Assembly (NCBI GenBank): GCA_963818505.1
Contig: CAWFSJ010000007.1
Span: 372,001 to 436,000, forward strand
Origin: JADKAV01 sp963818505
GTDB taxonomy: Bacteria; Actinomycetota; Actinomycetes; S36-B12; UBA10799
Direction: 5' to 3'
Length of the DNA stretch: 64,000 nucleotides
Program-made: the position numbers and the translations under genes
Notes under the pieces: model-generated
Told to the model about the DNA's origin: nothing
Database searches by the model: none
Seen by the model: the letters and a program-made list of their open reading frames with translations, nothing else
Shown here: one piece after another, positions 41,812-50,248 of the stretch
Position numbering within the stretch: position 1 is the stretch's first letter
Layout of the letters: each line of letters starts with the position of its first letter

Positions 41812-43509
41812 ATGGCGCGAGACGCGGCGGCGCAACCCGATTGGCGAGAACACCCGGCAAGTGCGGGGACCTATCGTTCGGTCTTCACCTACGACTCTGA
41901 GCGTTTCAAACATCCCAGCGCAGGTTGGGTGCAGATGTTCAAGGACGAGTTCGGGATGACTGACGCCGACTTCTCCCGGCGTCGCGACGAAGGTGATTCT
42001 CCGGTCGAGGTGGCGCAGCCGTCGGCCCTGTCCACCCAGCACCGCGAGGCCATTGCGGCCATGGTGGGTGCCGAGAACGTTGCCGACGACGACTACAGCC
42101 GTGTGCGGTACGGGCACGGCAAGGCGGTAGACGAGGACCTGGCCCTGCGCGCCGGACATGTTCGGCTGGTGCCGGACCTGGTTGTGCACCCGCGCGACAA
42201 GGCCGATGTTGCGCAGATCGTCGCCTACTGCGCGACGCACAAGATCCCCGTGATCCCGTACGGCGCAGGATCGGGGACGGTTCTGGGGACGCGTGCAGAC
42301 CGCGGTGGTGTGGTGCTCGTGATGCGCACCCACATGAACAAGATCGTCGCGGTCAACGAGACCAACATGACCGCACGGGTGCAACCCGGCTTGATCGCCT
42401 CCGACCTTGAAGCCTCATTGAACGACGCGCCCAACCTCTTCGGGACAACACGGGCCTTCACGTGCGGGCACTTCCCGCAGTCCTTCGAGTTGGCCTCTGT
42501 GGGCGGCTGGATCAGCGCGCTGGGTTCGGGGCAGGCGTCCACCTATTACGGCGACGCCTACGACTTGATCGTCAGCCAGGAGTACGTGACGCCGGTCGGG
42601 ACGTTCGTGACCGAGGAGGTCCCGGCGTCTGCCACCGGACCGAAGGTCAACGACATCTTCAAGGGCAGCGAGGGGATCTTCGGTGTCCTGGTGGAGGCGA
42701 GCATCAAGATCTTCGGCTATCGCCCTGAGAACACCCAACGTTTCGCCTTCATGATGCCCACGTGGGAAGCCGCGGTGGACACAGCTCGCGAGATCGCCCA
42801 GGGCGAGTTCGGCCTGCCCGCCATCTTGCGCATCTCCGACCCTGAGGAGACCGAGCGAGGCCTGGCGCTCAAGGGTTTCGACACCGGACCTGTGAACGCC
42901 TTCCTGGGCATGCGCGGGCTCAAGCCCGGGCGACGGTGCCTTCTGATCGCCACCGCGGAGGGTGAGAAGGGTTTCGCGAAACATGTCGCCGCGGTGTCCA
43001 AGCGCATCGCGAAGTCGCACGGGGGCATGTCGCTGACGGCGATGGCGGTCAAGCAGTGGGAACACGGCAGGTACTCCGACATCTACATCCGTGACGACAT
43101 CATCGACTTCGGGATGATCATCGACACGTTGGAGACCTCTGTTCGCTGGGACAACCTGGACGAGGTCTACCGCGGGGTCCGGCAGTTCGTGAAGAGCCGA
43201 CCGGGCACCATCTGCATGACCCACGCGTCGCACTTCTACCAGCAGGGCACGAACCTCTACTTCATCCTGATCCTGCGTCCGCAGGACGCGGAGGAGTTCT
43301 TCGCCTTCCGCGCCAGCATCATCGACAAGATCCTGGAGTTCGGGGGATCGACCAGTCACCACCACGGTGTGGGCAATCTGTTCGGCCCGTGGTTGGAGCA
43401 GTACCTGGGCGCCGAGGAGATCGGGGTCCTGCGCGCTCTGAAATCGCACTTCGATCCTGACGGGATCATGAATCCGGGCAACTCGATGGGGATTGGACAG
43501 TCATCATGA
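41812..43509 (+). CDS. FAD-binding oxidase, alkyldihydroxyacetonephosphate synthase-like
   Basis: 565 residues. The FAD_binding_4 (VAO/PCMH) domain is seen in RLVPDLVVHPRDKADVAQIV, IPVIPYGAGSGTVLG and SVGGWISALGSGQASTYYGD. The C-terminal FAD-oxidase domain ends with the AGPS-type signature STSHHHGVG and DPDGIMNPGN. AGPS exchanges the acyl chain of acyl-DHAP for an alkyl group; bacterial homologues often act as flavin oxidases or dehydrogenases, so an ether-lipid role is not assured. ATG 41812 has GAGGGAG at 7 nt. Its stop overlaps the kinase start by 4 nt, so it works with that enzyme. Confidence 0.85.
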   Translation: MARDAAAQPDWREHPASAGTYRSVFTYDSERFKHPSAGWVQMFKDEFGMTDADFSRRRDEGDSPVEVAQPSALSTQHREAIAAMVGAENVADDDYSRVRYGHGKAVDEDLALRAGHVRLVPDLVVHPRDKADVAQIVAYCATHKIPVIPYGAGSGTVLGTRADRGGVVLVMRTHMNKIVAVNETNMTARVQPGLIASDLEASLNDAPNLFGTTRAFTCGHFPQSFELASVGGWISALGSGQASTYYGDAYDLIVSQEYVTPVGTFVTEEVPASATGPKVNDIFKGSEGIFGVLVEASIKIFGYRPENTQRFAFMMPTWEAAVDTAREIAQGEFGLPAILRISDPEETERGLALKGFDTGPVNAFLGMRGLKPGRRCLLIATAEGEKGFAKHVAAVSKRIAKSHGGMSLTAMAVKQWEHGRYSDIYIRDDIIDFGMIIDTLETSVRWDNLDEVYRGVRQFVKSRPGTICMTHASHFYQQGTNLYFILILRPQDAEEFFAFRASIIDKILEFGGSTSHHHGVGNLFGPWLEQYLGAEEIGVLRALKSHFDPDGIMNPGNSMGIGQSS

Positions 43510-45077
43510 ATGAGAAGGCGAGCCAAGACGATCTGATCCTGGCCATCGATGCCGGGACGCAGTCGATACGAGCAGGTCTGGTGGATCTGCAGGGCAACAT
43601 CCACGCGTTCGTGAAGACCCCGATCGAGCCCTACTTCTCCGAGCAGCCCGGCTGGGCCGAGCAGGACCCCGAGTACTACTGGCAGAACCTCTGCGACACC
43701 ACCAATCAGGTGCTCGCAGAGCAGCCCGAGACAAGCCGACGTGTCGTCGCGGTGACCATCACAACCCAGCGGGCGACCATGCTCAACCTGGGCGCGGATG
43801 GCCAACCGCTGCGCCCGGCCATCGTGTGGCTGGACCAGCGCAAGGCGGACATGCAGGCTGTGGTGCCCGGTTTGGCCGTCCCTCTTCTGAAAGCCAGCGG
43901 CAAGTACCCGATCGTGGCGTACGCCACGCAGTTCAGCCGCTCGAACTGGATCCGCCAGAACGAGCCCGACATCTGGGAGCGCACCAACAAGTTCGTGTTC
44001 CTGTCGGGGTTCTTCACCCATCGGCTCACGGGCGAACTCAACGACTCGGTGGGCAACGTGATCGGCCCGGTCCCCTTCGATGTGAAGAAGTCGGACTGGG
44101 CGGGCAAGCTCGACCTCAAATGGCGGTTGTTCCCCATCGAACGAGAGAAACTGCCGGACTTGGTCAAGCCCACCGAGATCCTCGGCTACATCACAGACGA
44201 GGCTGCCGAGCAGTCCGGGATACCCAGCGGGTTGCCCCTGGTCGCCGCGTCGAACGATAAGGCCTGCGACATCGTGGGGTCGGGATGTCTGACGCCGCAA
44301 GAGGGCTGCGTGAGTTACGGGACAACAGCGACGATCAACACGCAGACTGCCGACTACGTCGAACTGCGCCCGATGCTGCCTCCGTACCCGTCGGCGGTGC
44401 CGGGGGAGTACTACACCGAGGTGAACGTCGTTCGAGGTCTGTGGATGGTCTCCTGGTTCAAGGAGGAGTTCGGACTGCAGGAGAGGCTGCAGGCGGCCGA
44501 ATCGGGACAGGCGCCCGAGGACCTGCTGGAGGAGTTGGTGCGTGACGTCCCGCCGGGATCCGATGGTCTGGTCTGCCAGCCGTACTGGGCCCCCGGCCCC
44601 GACCTCGACGCCTACGCCAAGGGTGCGGTCTTCGGTTTCGGTGACGTGCACACCCGGGCCCATCTCTACCGCGCGATCCTCGAGGGCATCGTGTTCGCGC
44701 TCAAGGAGGGCGCCGAACTCACGCAGAAGAAGAACGGCGTTCAGATCCGTGAGCTGCATGCAACCGGTGGCGGATCGCGCAGTGACTCGATCATGCAGAT
44801 GACTGCGGACATCTTCGATCTGCCCGTCCACCGCGCGCACACGCCCGAGACCTCGGTGATCGGCGCGGCGATGGATGCCGCTGTCGGTATTGGTGCCTAC
44901 CCGGACGTGGCCACGGCTGCAGAACACATGACCCGGCGTGGTGAGACCTTCAACCCGATTCCCGCCAACCGTGATCTCTACGCCCGGCTCTACAGCGACG
45001 TGTACGCGAAGTCCTACGAGCGGTTGCGCCCGTTGTACCAGGCGATCCAGAAGGTCACCGGCTACCCGAAGTTGTGA
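43506..45077 (+). CDS. FGGY family carbohydrate kinase
   Basis: 523 residues, glycerol/xylulose/gluconate kinase fold. Phosphate-1 motif LAIDAGTQSIRAGLVD opens the N-terminal domain; VTITTQRATMLNLG and WLDQRK contact substrate; GCVSYGTTATINTQT and the late ATGGGSRSDSIMQMTADIF bind ATP. The sugar or polyol cannot be told from sequence; glycerol- or dihydroxyacetone-like substrates would fit the AGPS-like partner with which it overlaps (ATGA), but this is inference. No transporter is adjacent. Confidence 0.86.
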   Translation: MNEKASQDDLILAIDAGTQSIRAGLVDLQGNIHAFVKTPIEPYFSEQPGWAEQDPEYYWQNLCDTTNQVLAEQPETSRRVVAVTITTQRATMLNLGADGQPLRPAIVWLDQRKADMQAVVPGLAVPLLKASGKYPIVAYATQFSRSNWIRQNEPDIWERTNKFVFLSGFFTHRLTGELNDSVGNVIGPVPFDVKKSDWAGKLDLKWRLFPIEREKLPDLVKPTEILGYITDEAAEQSGIPSGLPLVAASNDKACDIVGSGCLTPQEGCVSYGTTATINTQTADYVELRPMLPPYPSAVPGEYYTEVNVVRGLWMVSWFKEEFGLQERLQAAESGQAPEDLLEELVRDVPPGSDGLVCQPYWAPGPDLDAYAKGAVFGFGDVHTRAHLYRAILEGIVFALKEGAELTQKKNGVQIRELHATGGGSRSDSIMQMTADIFDLPVHRAHTPETSVIGAAMDAAVGIGAYPDVATAAEHMTRRGETFNPIPANRDLYARLYSDVYAKSYERLRPLYQAIQKVTGYPKL

Positions 45078-45228
45078 TCTTGCAGCCTGAGTGTTGCGGC
45101 GACGGCGATCCGACGGCTACCAGAAGCCCTGTCTCAGCGCCGCTTCCGACAAGCCCGCGTGCAAGGACGGCCCGCAAATCCAGTCGCCGGGTGCTCGAAC
45201 CTGCTCGCTTCGAGTTCGTCAGAACCGC

Positions 45229-45921
45229 TCATGAGGGGGAGGGGTCAAGTCCTGCCGTCACCCGCTCAGCGGCGGCGACGACCTGCTGGCCATGCAGCCT
45301 GCCCGGCTGCTTGGTCAAGCGGTCGATCGGTCCGGAGATGCTGATCGCCGCGACGACGCGCCCCGCGGCCCAGACCGGCGCGGAGACGCTGGCCACCCCG
45401 GCCTCCCGTTCGGCGACGCTGTGCGCCCAGCCCCGTCGGCGGACGGCCTCGAGGGCTGCCGGCGTGAAGCTGGATGTGCCGGTCTCCCAAGCGCTGAGCA
45501 CCTGAGCGGCTGAACCCGCTGTCATGGTGAGCAGCGCCCCTTCAGGCACGGTGTCACGCAAACCCGTGGGGGGTTCGACGCTGGCCACGCACAGTCGCCG
45601 GGAACCCCGTCGGCGGTAGAGCTGAGCGCTCTCCCCGGTCGCGTCGCGCAGTCCGCGCAATGTGGGAAGGGCAATTGCGCGCAGTCGGTCCCCGCGCGCG
45701 GCCCCGCTCAGTTCGGCGATTCTCGGCCCGATCAGATAGCGGCCCTGCCCGTCCTTGGCCAGAAGGCGCAGATCCACCAGGGAGGTGGCCAGACGGTGGC
45801 AGGTAGCCCGTGGCTGACCGGTGAGAGCCACAAGGTCAGCGAGGTCCTGTGGCCCCACCTCAACGGCATCGAGGATCGCCCCGGCTTTGGCCAATGTTCC
45901 GACGCTGGTAGGCTTGTCCAC
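45229..45921 (-). CDS. ltbR: IclR family regulator, LtbR-like
   Basis: 230 residues. The N-terminal winged helix (SVGTLAKAGAILDAVEVGPQDLADL and GQPRATCHRLATSLVDLRLL) and C-terminal IclR effector domain (ERAGVASVSAPVWAAGRVVAAISISGPIDRLT-like, about 80-230) are present. It is divergent from leuCD with about 45 nt between starts, the position of LtbR in actinobacteria, which represses leucine and tryptophan genes. A TCTCAC/GTGAGA palindrome lies in the shared promoter region. GTG start. The symbol is based on synteny. Confidence 0.82.
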   Translation of the reverse strand: MDKPTSVGTLAKAGAILDAVEVGPQDLADLVALTGQPRATCHRLATSLVDLRLLAKDGQGRYLIGPRIAELSGAARGDRLRAIALPTLRGLRDATGESAQLYRRRGSRRLCVASVEPPTGLRDTVPEGALLTMTAGSAAQVLSAWETGTSSFTPAALEAVRRRGWAHSVAEREAGVASVSAPVWAAGRVVAAISISGPIDRLTKQPGRLHGQQVVAAAERVTAGLDPSPS

Positions 45922-45936
45922 AAGGTGATACTACAA

Positions 45937-45951
45937 TCTCACTATGTGAGA
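45937..45951. promoter_or_regulatory. Palindromic operator between ltbR and leuC
   Basis: TCTCAC-TAT-GTGAGA, perfect 6-bp arms with a 3-nt centre. It starts at the last two bases of the -10-like TACAAT (45933-45938), so a bound regulator would block leuC transcription. The IclR protein encoded next to it is the likely binder. Confidence 0.6.
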
Positions 45952-45966
45952 CGCAAGGAGATCGAC

Positions 45967-47367
45967 ATGGCAAAGACCTTGTCCGAGAAAGTCTGGGATT
46001 CTCACATCGTCCGCAGTGCGCAGGGCGAGCCCGACCTTCTGTACATCGATCTGCACCTCATCCACGAGGTGACCAGCCCGCAGGCCTTCGACGGGCTGCG
46101 GGCCGCAGGTCGGCCAGTGCGCCGCCCCGACCTGACGATGGCCACGGAAGACCACAATGTGCCGACGATCGACATCGACAAGCCGATCGCCGACCCGATC
46201 TCGCGCGCCCAGGTGGACGCGTTGCGCAACAACTGCGCCGAGTTCGACATCCCGCTGTACCGCTTGGGCGACGTCGATCAGGGCATCGTCCACGTCGTCG
46301 GACCGCAGTTAGGACTCACGCAGCCGGGGATGACCGTAGTGTGCGGGGACAGCCACACATCTACCCACGGTGCGTTCGCAGCATTGGCCTTCGGCATCGG
46401 GACCAGCGAGGTCGAGCACGTGCTGGCCACCCAGACCTTGCCGCTCAAACCGTTCAAGACCATGGCGATCAACGTCGAGGGGCAGCTGCCGGCCGGGGTG
46501 AGTGCCAAGGATCTGATCCTGGCGATCATCGCGAAGATCGGCACCGGTGGCGGGCAGGGCCACGTGATCGAGTACCGCGGACCTGCCATCGAGGCGTTGA
46601 GCATGGAAGAGCGCATGACGATCTGCAACATGTCGATCGAGGCAGGCGCCCGGGCCGGGATGATCGCGCCTGACGAGACGACCTTCGAGTTCCTGCGCGG
46701 CAAGTCGCACGCTCCGCAGGACTTCGAGGCAGCAGTCGCCTACTGGCGCACCCTCGTGACCGATGCGGATGCGACGTTCGACACCGAGGTCACCATCGAC
46801 GCATCCAAGCTGACACCGTTCGTCACGTGGGGGACCAACCCGGGCCAAGGCCTGCCGCTTGGATCCCAAGTGCCGGACCCGGCGCAGATCACGGATCCCA
46901 CGCAGGCGGCCGCAGCCGCCAAAGCGCTGGCATACATGGGACTGGAACCGGGCACACCTTTGCGCGACATCGCCGTCGACACCGTGTTCCTCGGTTCCTG
47001 CACGAACGGGCGCATCGAAGACCTGCGCGCAGCAGCCGACGTGCTGAAGGGACGCAAGGTCGCTGACTCGGTGACCATGCTGGTTGTGCCTGGCTCCGTG
47101 CGCGTGCGGTTGCAGGCGCAGGAGGAGGGCCTGGACAAGGTCTTCACCGAGGCCGGCGCCCAATGGCGCAACGCAGGCTGTTCGATGTGCCTGGCCATGA
47201 ACCCGGACAAACTGCGTCCGCAGGAACGCAGCGCCTCCACATCCAACCGCAACTTCGAAGGCCGCCAAGGCCCCGGTGGCAGGACGCACCTGGTGAGTCC
47301 GCAGGTAGCCGCCGCCACAGCTGTCGCCGGTCATCTGGCGGCCCCCAGCGACCTGCAGGAGGTCTGA
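45967..47367 (+). CDS. leuC: 3-isopropylmalate dehydratase large subunit
   Basis: 466 residues. With LeuD it isomerises 2-isopropylmalate to 3-isopropylmalate using a [4Fe-4S] cluster. The cluster ligands are the Cys in FLGSCTNGRIEDLRAA and the two in NAGCSMCLAMNPD. VCGDSHTSTHGAFAALAFGIG matches the aconitase family. AAGGAG precedes the ATG. The operator upstream suggests control by the divergently encoded IclR protein rather than by attenuation. leuD starts 1 nt after its stop. Confidence 0.97.
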   Translation: MAKTLSEKVWDSHIVRSAQGEPDLLYIDLHLIHEVTSPQAFDGLRAAGRPVRRPDLTMATEDHNVPTIDIDKPIADPISRAQVDALRNNCAEFDIPLYRLGDVDQGIVHVVGPQLGLTQPGMTVVCGDSHTSTHGAFAALAFGIGTSEVEHVLATQTLPLKPFKTMAINVEGQLPAGVSAKDLILAIIAKIGTGGGQGHVIEYRGPAIEALSMEERMTICNMSIEAGARAGMIAPDETTFEFLRGKSHAPQDFEAAVAYWRTLVTDADATFDTEVTIDASKLTPFVTWGTNPGQGLPLGSQVPDPAQITDPTQAAAAAKALAYMGLEPGTPLRDIAVDTVFLGSCTNGRIEDLRAAADVLKGRKVADSVTMLVVPGSVRVRLQAQEEGLDKVFTEAGAQWRNAGCSMCLAMNPDKLRPQERSASTSNRNFEGRQGPGGRTHLVSPQVAAATAVAGHLAAPSDLQEV

Positions 47368-47368
47368 G

Positions 47369-47956
47369 ATGGAGAAGTTCACGACACACACTGGAGTGGG
47401 AGCGCCGCTACGCCACTCGAATGTGGACACCGACCAGATCATCCCCGCCGAGTACTTGAAACGGATCACCCGCACCGGCTATGAGGACGCGCTCTTCTCG
47501 GCCTGGCGTGCCGACCCGGAATTCGTGCTGAACCACCCCCACTACGCCACGTCGACAGTGCTGGTGGCCGGGCCGGACTTCGGCACCGGTTCGTCGCGTG
47601 AACATGCTGTGTGGGCGCTGAACGACTACGGGTTCAAAGTGGTGATCTCGTCCCGATTCGCCGACATCTTCCGCGGCAACGCAGGCAAAGGTGGTTTGGT
47701 GACCGCTGAGGTCGCCCAGGACGTCGTAGAGCGACTCTGGGAGTACTTGGACGAATCGCCGGGAGCGCATATCAGCGTCGACCTGCAGTCGCGGCAGATC
47801 CACGCCGGCGACTTCACCGCGGACTTCGTGATCGACGAGTACGTGCGCTGGCGGCTGCTGGAAGGCCTCGACGACATCGGCATCACGTTGCAGCACAGTG
47901 ACGAGATCGCAGCCTTCGAGCAGAAACGTCCGGCATTCCTGCCGCGCACGGCTTGA
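47369..47956 (+). CDS. leuD: 3-isopropylmalate dehydratase small subunit
   Basis: 195 residues, full length. MEKFTTHTGVGAPLRHSNVDTDQIIPAEYLK and GPDFGTGSSREHAVWALNDYGF are the swivelling-domain signatures that close the active site over the substrate. It forms the heterodimer with LeuC. The start almost touches the leuC stop and AGGAGG precedes it within leuC. About 180 nt of non-coding DNA follows before hupB. Confidence 0.97.
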   Translation: MEKFTTHTGVGAPLRHSNVDTDQIIPAEYLKRITRTGYEDALFSAWRADPEFVLNHPHYATSTVLVAGPDFGTGSSREHAVWALNDYGFKVVISSRFADIFRGNAGKGGLVTAEVAQDVVERLWEYLDESPGAHISVDLQSRQIHAGDFTADFVIDEYVRWRLLEGLDDIGITLQHSDEIAAFEQKRPAFLPRTA

Positions 47957-48137
47957 CACTTGCGGGCGAAGAAGTGCTTGTTCTAGGCGGTTTTCCGGCG
48001 AAGATCCAGATTTTCTCGGTAGTGTTCGATGCACCATTACAAGGTGCGACGCATGCGTCACGCGGCGTGGCACCCACACTGCCTACTAGGGGCCACTTAG
48101 TGTGCGAAGCACCGAGTGTCCCAACCGGAGGAAAAAC

Positions 48138-48821
48138 GTGAACAAGTCAGAGCTCATCGAAGAGGTGGCCAACCGCCTCGAGGCCAACCGCAAAGCTGCG
48201 GCGGATGCCGTCGAAGCGGTGCTCGAGACCATCAAGCATGAGGTCGCCAAGGGCGAGAAGGTCTCCATCAGCGGCTTCGGCATCTTCGAGAAGATTCAGC
48301 GGAATGCGCGCACTGCTCGCAACCCGTTCGATGGCAGCCCCATCAAGGTGAAAGCCAAGTCGGTCCCCAAGTTCAAGCCGGGTGCGGAGTTCCGTTCCTT
48401 CGTCGAGAACCCGCGCGCTGCGCTGAAGAAGGCACAGGCTTCGGCGAAGAAGACCACGGCCGCTGCGAAGAAGGCTCCGGCCAAGACCGCTGCCGCTGCG
48501 AAGAAGACCACCACGACGGCCAAGAAGACAGCAACCAAGGCAGCGGCCCCGGCCAAGAAGGCAACCGCCACTGCTGCAGCCAAGACCACTGCGGCAGCCA
48601 AGAAGACCACTGCCGCCGCGAAGAAGGCTCCGGCGAAGACCACTGCCGCTGCGAAGAAGGCCCCGGCCAAGACCACTGCCGCTGCGAAGAAGGCCCCGGC
48701 CAAGACCACTGCCGCTGCGAAGAAGGCTCCGGCCAAGAAGGCTCCGGCCAAGACCACTGCGGCCGCGAAGAAGGCCCCGGCCAAGAAGGCTCCGGCCAAG
48801 AAGGCCCCCGCCAAGAAGTAA
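48138..48821 (+). CDS. hupB: HU-like nucleoid protein with Lys/Ala-rich tail (HupB type)
   Basis: 227 residues. Residues 1-90 are a canonical HU domain (NKSELIEEVANRLEANRKAA and VSISGFGIFEKIQRNARTARNPFDG). From about residue 98 to the end is a histone H1-like tail of repeated KKTTAAAKKAPAKT units. Such proteins bind and compact DNA, with the tail adding affinity and being a target of modification in mycobacteria. CGGAGG precedes the GTG. A 33-bp repeat (AAGAAGGCTCCGGCCAAGAC and variants) underlies the tail, so its length may vary between strains. Confidence 0.95.
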   Translation: MNKSELIEEVANRLEANRKAAADAVEAVLETIKHEVAKGEKVSISGFGIFEKIQRNARTARNPFDGSPIKVKAKSVPKFKPGAEFRSFVENPRAALKKAQASAKKTTAAAKKAPAKTAAAAKKTTTTAKKTATKAAAPAKKATATAAAKTTAAAKKTTAAAKKAPAKTTAAAKKAPAKTTAAAKKAPAKTTAAAKKAPAKKAPAKTTAAAKKAPAKKAPAKKAPAKK

Positions 48822-48832
48822 GGCCAGTTGTC

Positions 48833-48868
48833 CTAGGGGCCGGTCCGCACTCGCGGGTCGGCCCCTAG
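48833..48868. terminator. Hairpin between convergent hupB and cofC
   Basis: CTAGGGGCCG (48833-48842) pairs perfectly with CGGCCCCTAG (48859-48868), 16-nt loop. It starts 12 nt after the hupB stop and covers the last codons of cofC. It could end both transcripts; T-runs are absent. Confidence 0.5.
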
Positions 48869-49429
48869 TGTCTTCAGGGCAGCTGCTGTATGGGCACCGA
48901 TCCCGATCCTGCGAGCCGCCGCAAGGTCCTCGAGCGTGTCGATGTCGTGGGACAGCCCCGGCAAAACCAGATCTACGCGGCGGTATCCGGCCTGCTCGTG
49001 CAGGCGCGCCGAGTGGGGACCGAAATGGGCCGACAGGTGCTCGCCGAAGAGCATCGCCGTGCCCTGTCCGGTGTGGTCCGCGACGAAACCCGCCGGTGCC
49101 CATGCCAGGGCCTGTTGCAGTTCGGTTGCCTTCAGCGCCGGCAGGTCGGGAAGCAGTGCGACCTGCCGGCCCGGCTCCTGTGCGAAGTGGTTGATGACCG
49201 GGTTCAATCGCCCGGGGTGGATCGCACCGCTGGCTCCGTGCGCTTCGGCGACGTGCACTGCTTCCGGGTCCGGACTCACGACCAGCACGGGTCCGAGGTT
49301 GCTGGCCACAGCCGCGGTGATCGTGTCGATCAACATCGCTTCGACCAGACGTGCTCTGCGCTCTGCCGGCATGGACAGCCGGCTCTTGCCCAGCGTGAGT
49401 CCCTTCACGGGAAGGATGAATCGAAGCAC
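48833..49429 (-). CDS. cofC: 2-phospho-L-lactate (or phosphoenolpyruvate) guanylyltransferase
   Basis: 198 residues, nucleotidyltransferase fold of the CofC family. The N-terminus FILPVKGLTLGKSRLSM is the nucleotide-binding loop, and LLPDLPALKATELQQAL has the Asp of the metal site. It activates phospholactate or PEP with GTP in coenzyme F420 synthesis. cofD and cofE are not in the window, so the gene stands alone. It implies that the organism makes F420. Confidence 0.9.
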   Translation of the reverse strand: MLRFILPVKGLTLGKSRLSMPAERRARLVEAMLIDTITAAVASNLGPVLVVSPDPEAVHVAEAHGASGAIHPGRLNPVINHFAQEPGRQVALLPDLPALKATELQQALAWAPAGFVADHTGQGTAMLFGEHLSAHFGPHSARLHEQAGYRRVDLVLPGLSHDIDTLEDLAAARRIGIGAHTAAALKTLGADPRVRTGP

Positions 49430-49486
49430 GGGTACATCCTGTCATTGGGTCGACACAGTGCCCCCGGGCGCGCGATGATCGTCCTC

Positions 49487-50239
49487 ATGCCCTTTCGCCA
49501 TGGAACCCGAAGCTTGGGTGCGTCCTACCGCTTCGCGGCCATGGTGCTGAAGCCTCCCATGACCGTGATGACCCGCCGGGATTGGCACGGTGAGGACTGG
49601 CTGCGGCGCACGTATCCTCCGCGTGACGGCATCGTGGTCGTCTCCAATCACATCTCGTGGTTCGACCCGATTCCCCTCGCGCACATCCTTTGGAACAACG
49701 GGCGTCCGCCGCGCTTCCTTGCCAAGGAGTCAGTCTTCGGAATTCCCTTCGTGGGCTGGATCATCGGCAACGCTGGCCAGATACCGGTGTACCGGGAGAC
49801 CAACAGTGCCGCGGACTCCGTGCGCGCTGCAGTGGAAGCGGTCCACGAGGGCGAGGCCGTGGTGGTCTACCCGGAAGGCACGATCACCAGGGATCCAGAT
49901 CTGTGGCCGATGGCAGGTAAGACAGGTGCCGCACGCATCGCTTTGCTGGCCGATGTGCCCGTCATCCCCATCGCGCAATGGGGTCCGCAGGATGTGATGG
50001 GACCGTACGCCAAGGAGTTCAACGCGATCCCGCCGAAGACGATGCAGCTTCGGGTCGGGCCGCCCATCGACCTCGATGAGTTCCGCGGACGGGAAATGAA
50101 TGGTGAGGTGCTCACCGGCGCCACAGAGCGCATCACTGACACACTCACTGAGATGCTCGAGGAGATCCGCGGGGAGAAGGCCCCCGCGCAGCGACTCGAC
50201 TACAAGACCTTGCGCCAGTCGCGTAACAAAGAGTCCTAA
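49487..50239 (+). CDS. 1-acylglycerol-3-phosphate O-acyltransferase family (PlsC-like)
   Basis: About 250 residues. The four acyltransferase motifs are visible: NHISWFD (H-x4-D, catalytic), the GQIPVYRET substrate loop, VVVYPEGTIT and DVPVIPIAQWG. It probably makes phosphatidic acid at the membrane. GATGAT at 49474-49479 ends 7 nt before ATG 49487, favouring that leaderless start over ATG 49475. It is followed 9 nt later by gpsA, which makes glycerol 3-phosphate, a sensible metabolic neighbour. Confidence 0.88.
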   Translation: MPFRHGTRSLGASYRFAAMVLKPPMTVMTRRDWHGEDWLRRTYPPRDGIVVVSNHISWFDPIPLAHILWNNGRPPRFLAKESVFGIPFVGWIIGNAGQIPVYRETNSAADSVRAAVEAVHEGEAVVVYPEGTITRDPDLWPMAGKTGAARIALLADVPVIPIAQWGPQDVMGPYAKEFNAIPPKTMQLRVGPPIDLDEFRGREMNGEVLTGATERITDTLTEMLEEIRGEKAPAQRLDYKTLRQSRNKES

Positions 50240-50248
50240 GGAGATGTA

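Noticed and set aside
41812..43509. PuuB-type oxidase completing the amine pathway
   Set aside because: The fold is VAO/PCMH type with an AGPS signature, not the DAO-type fold of PuuB.
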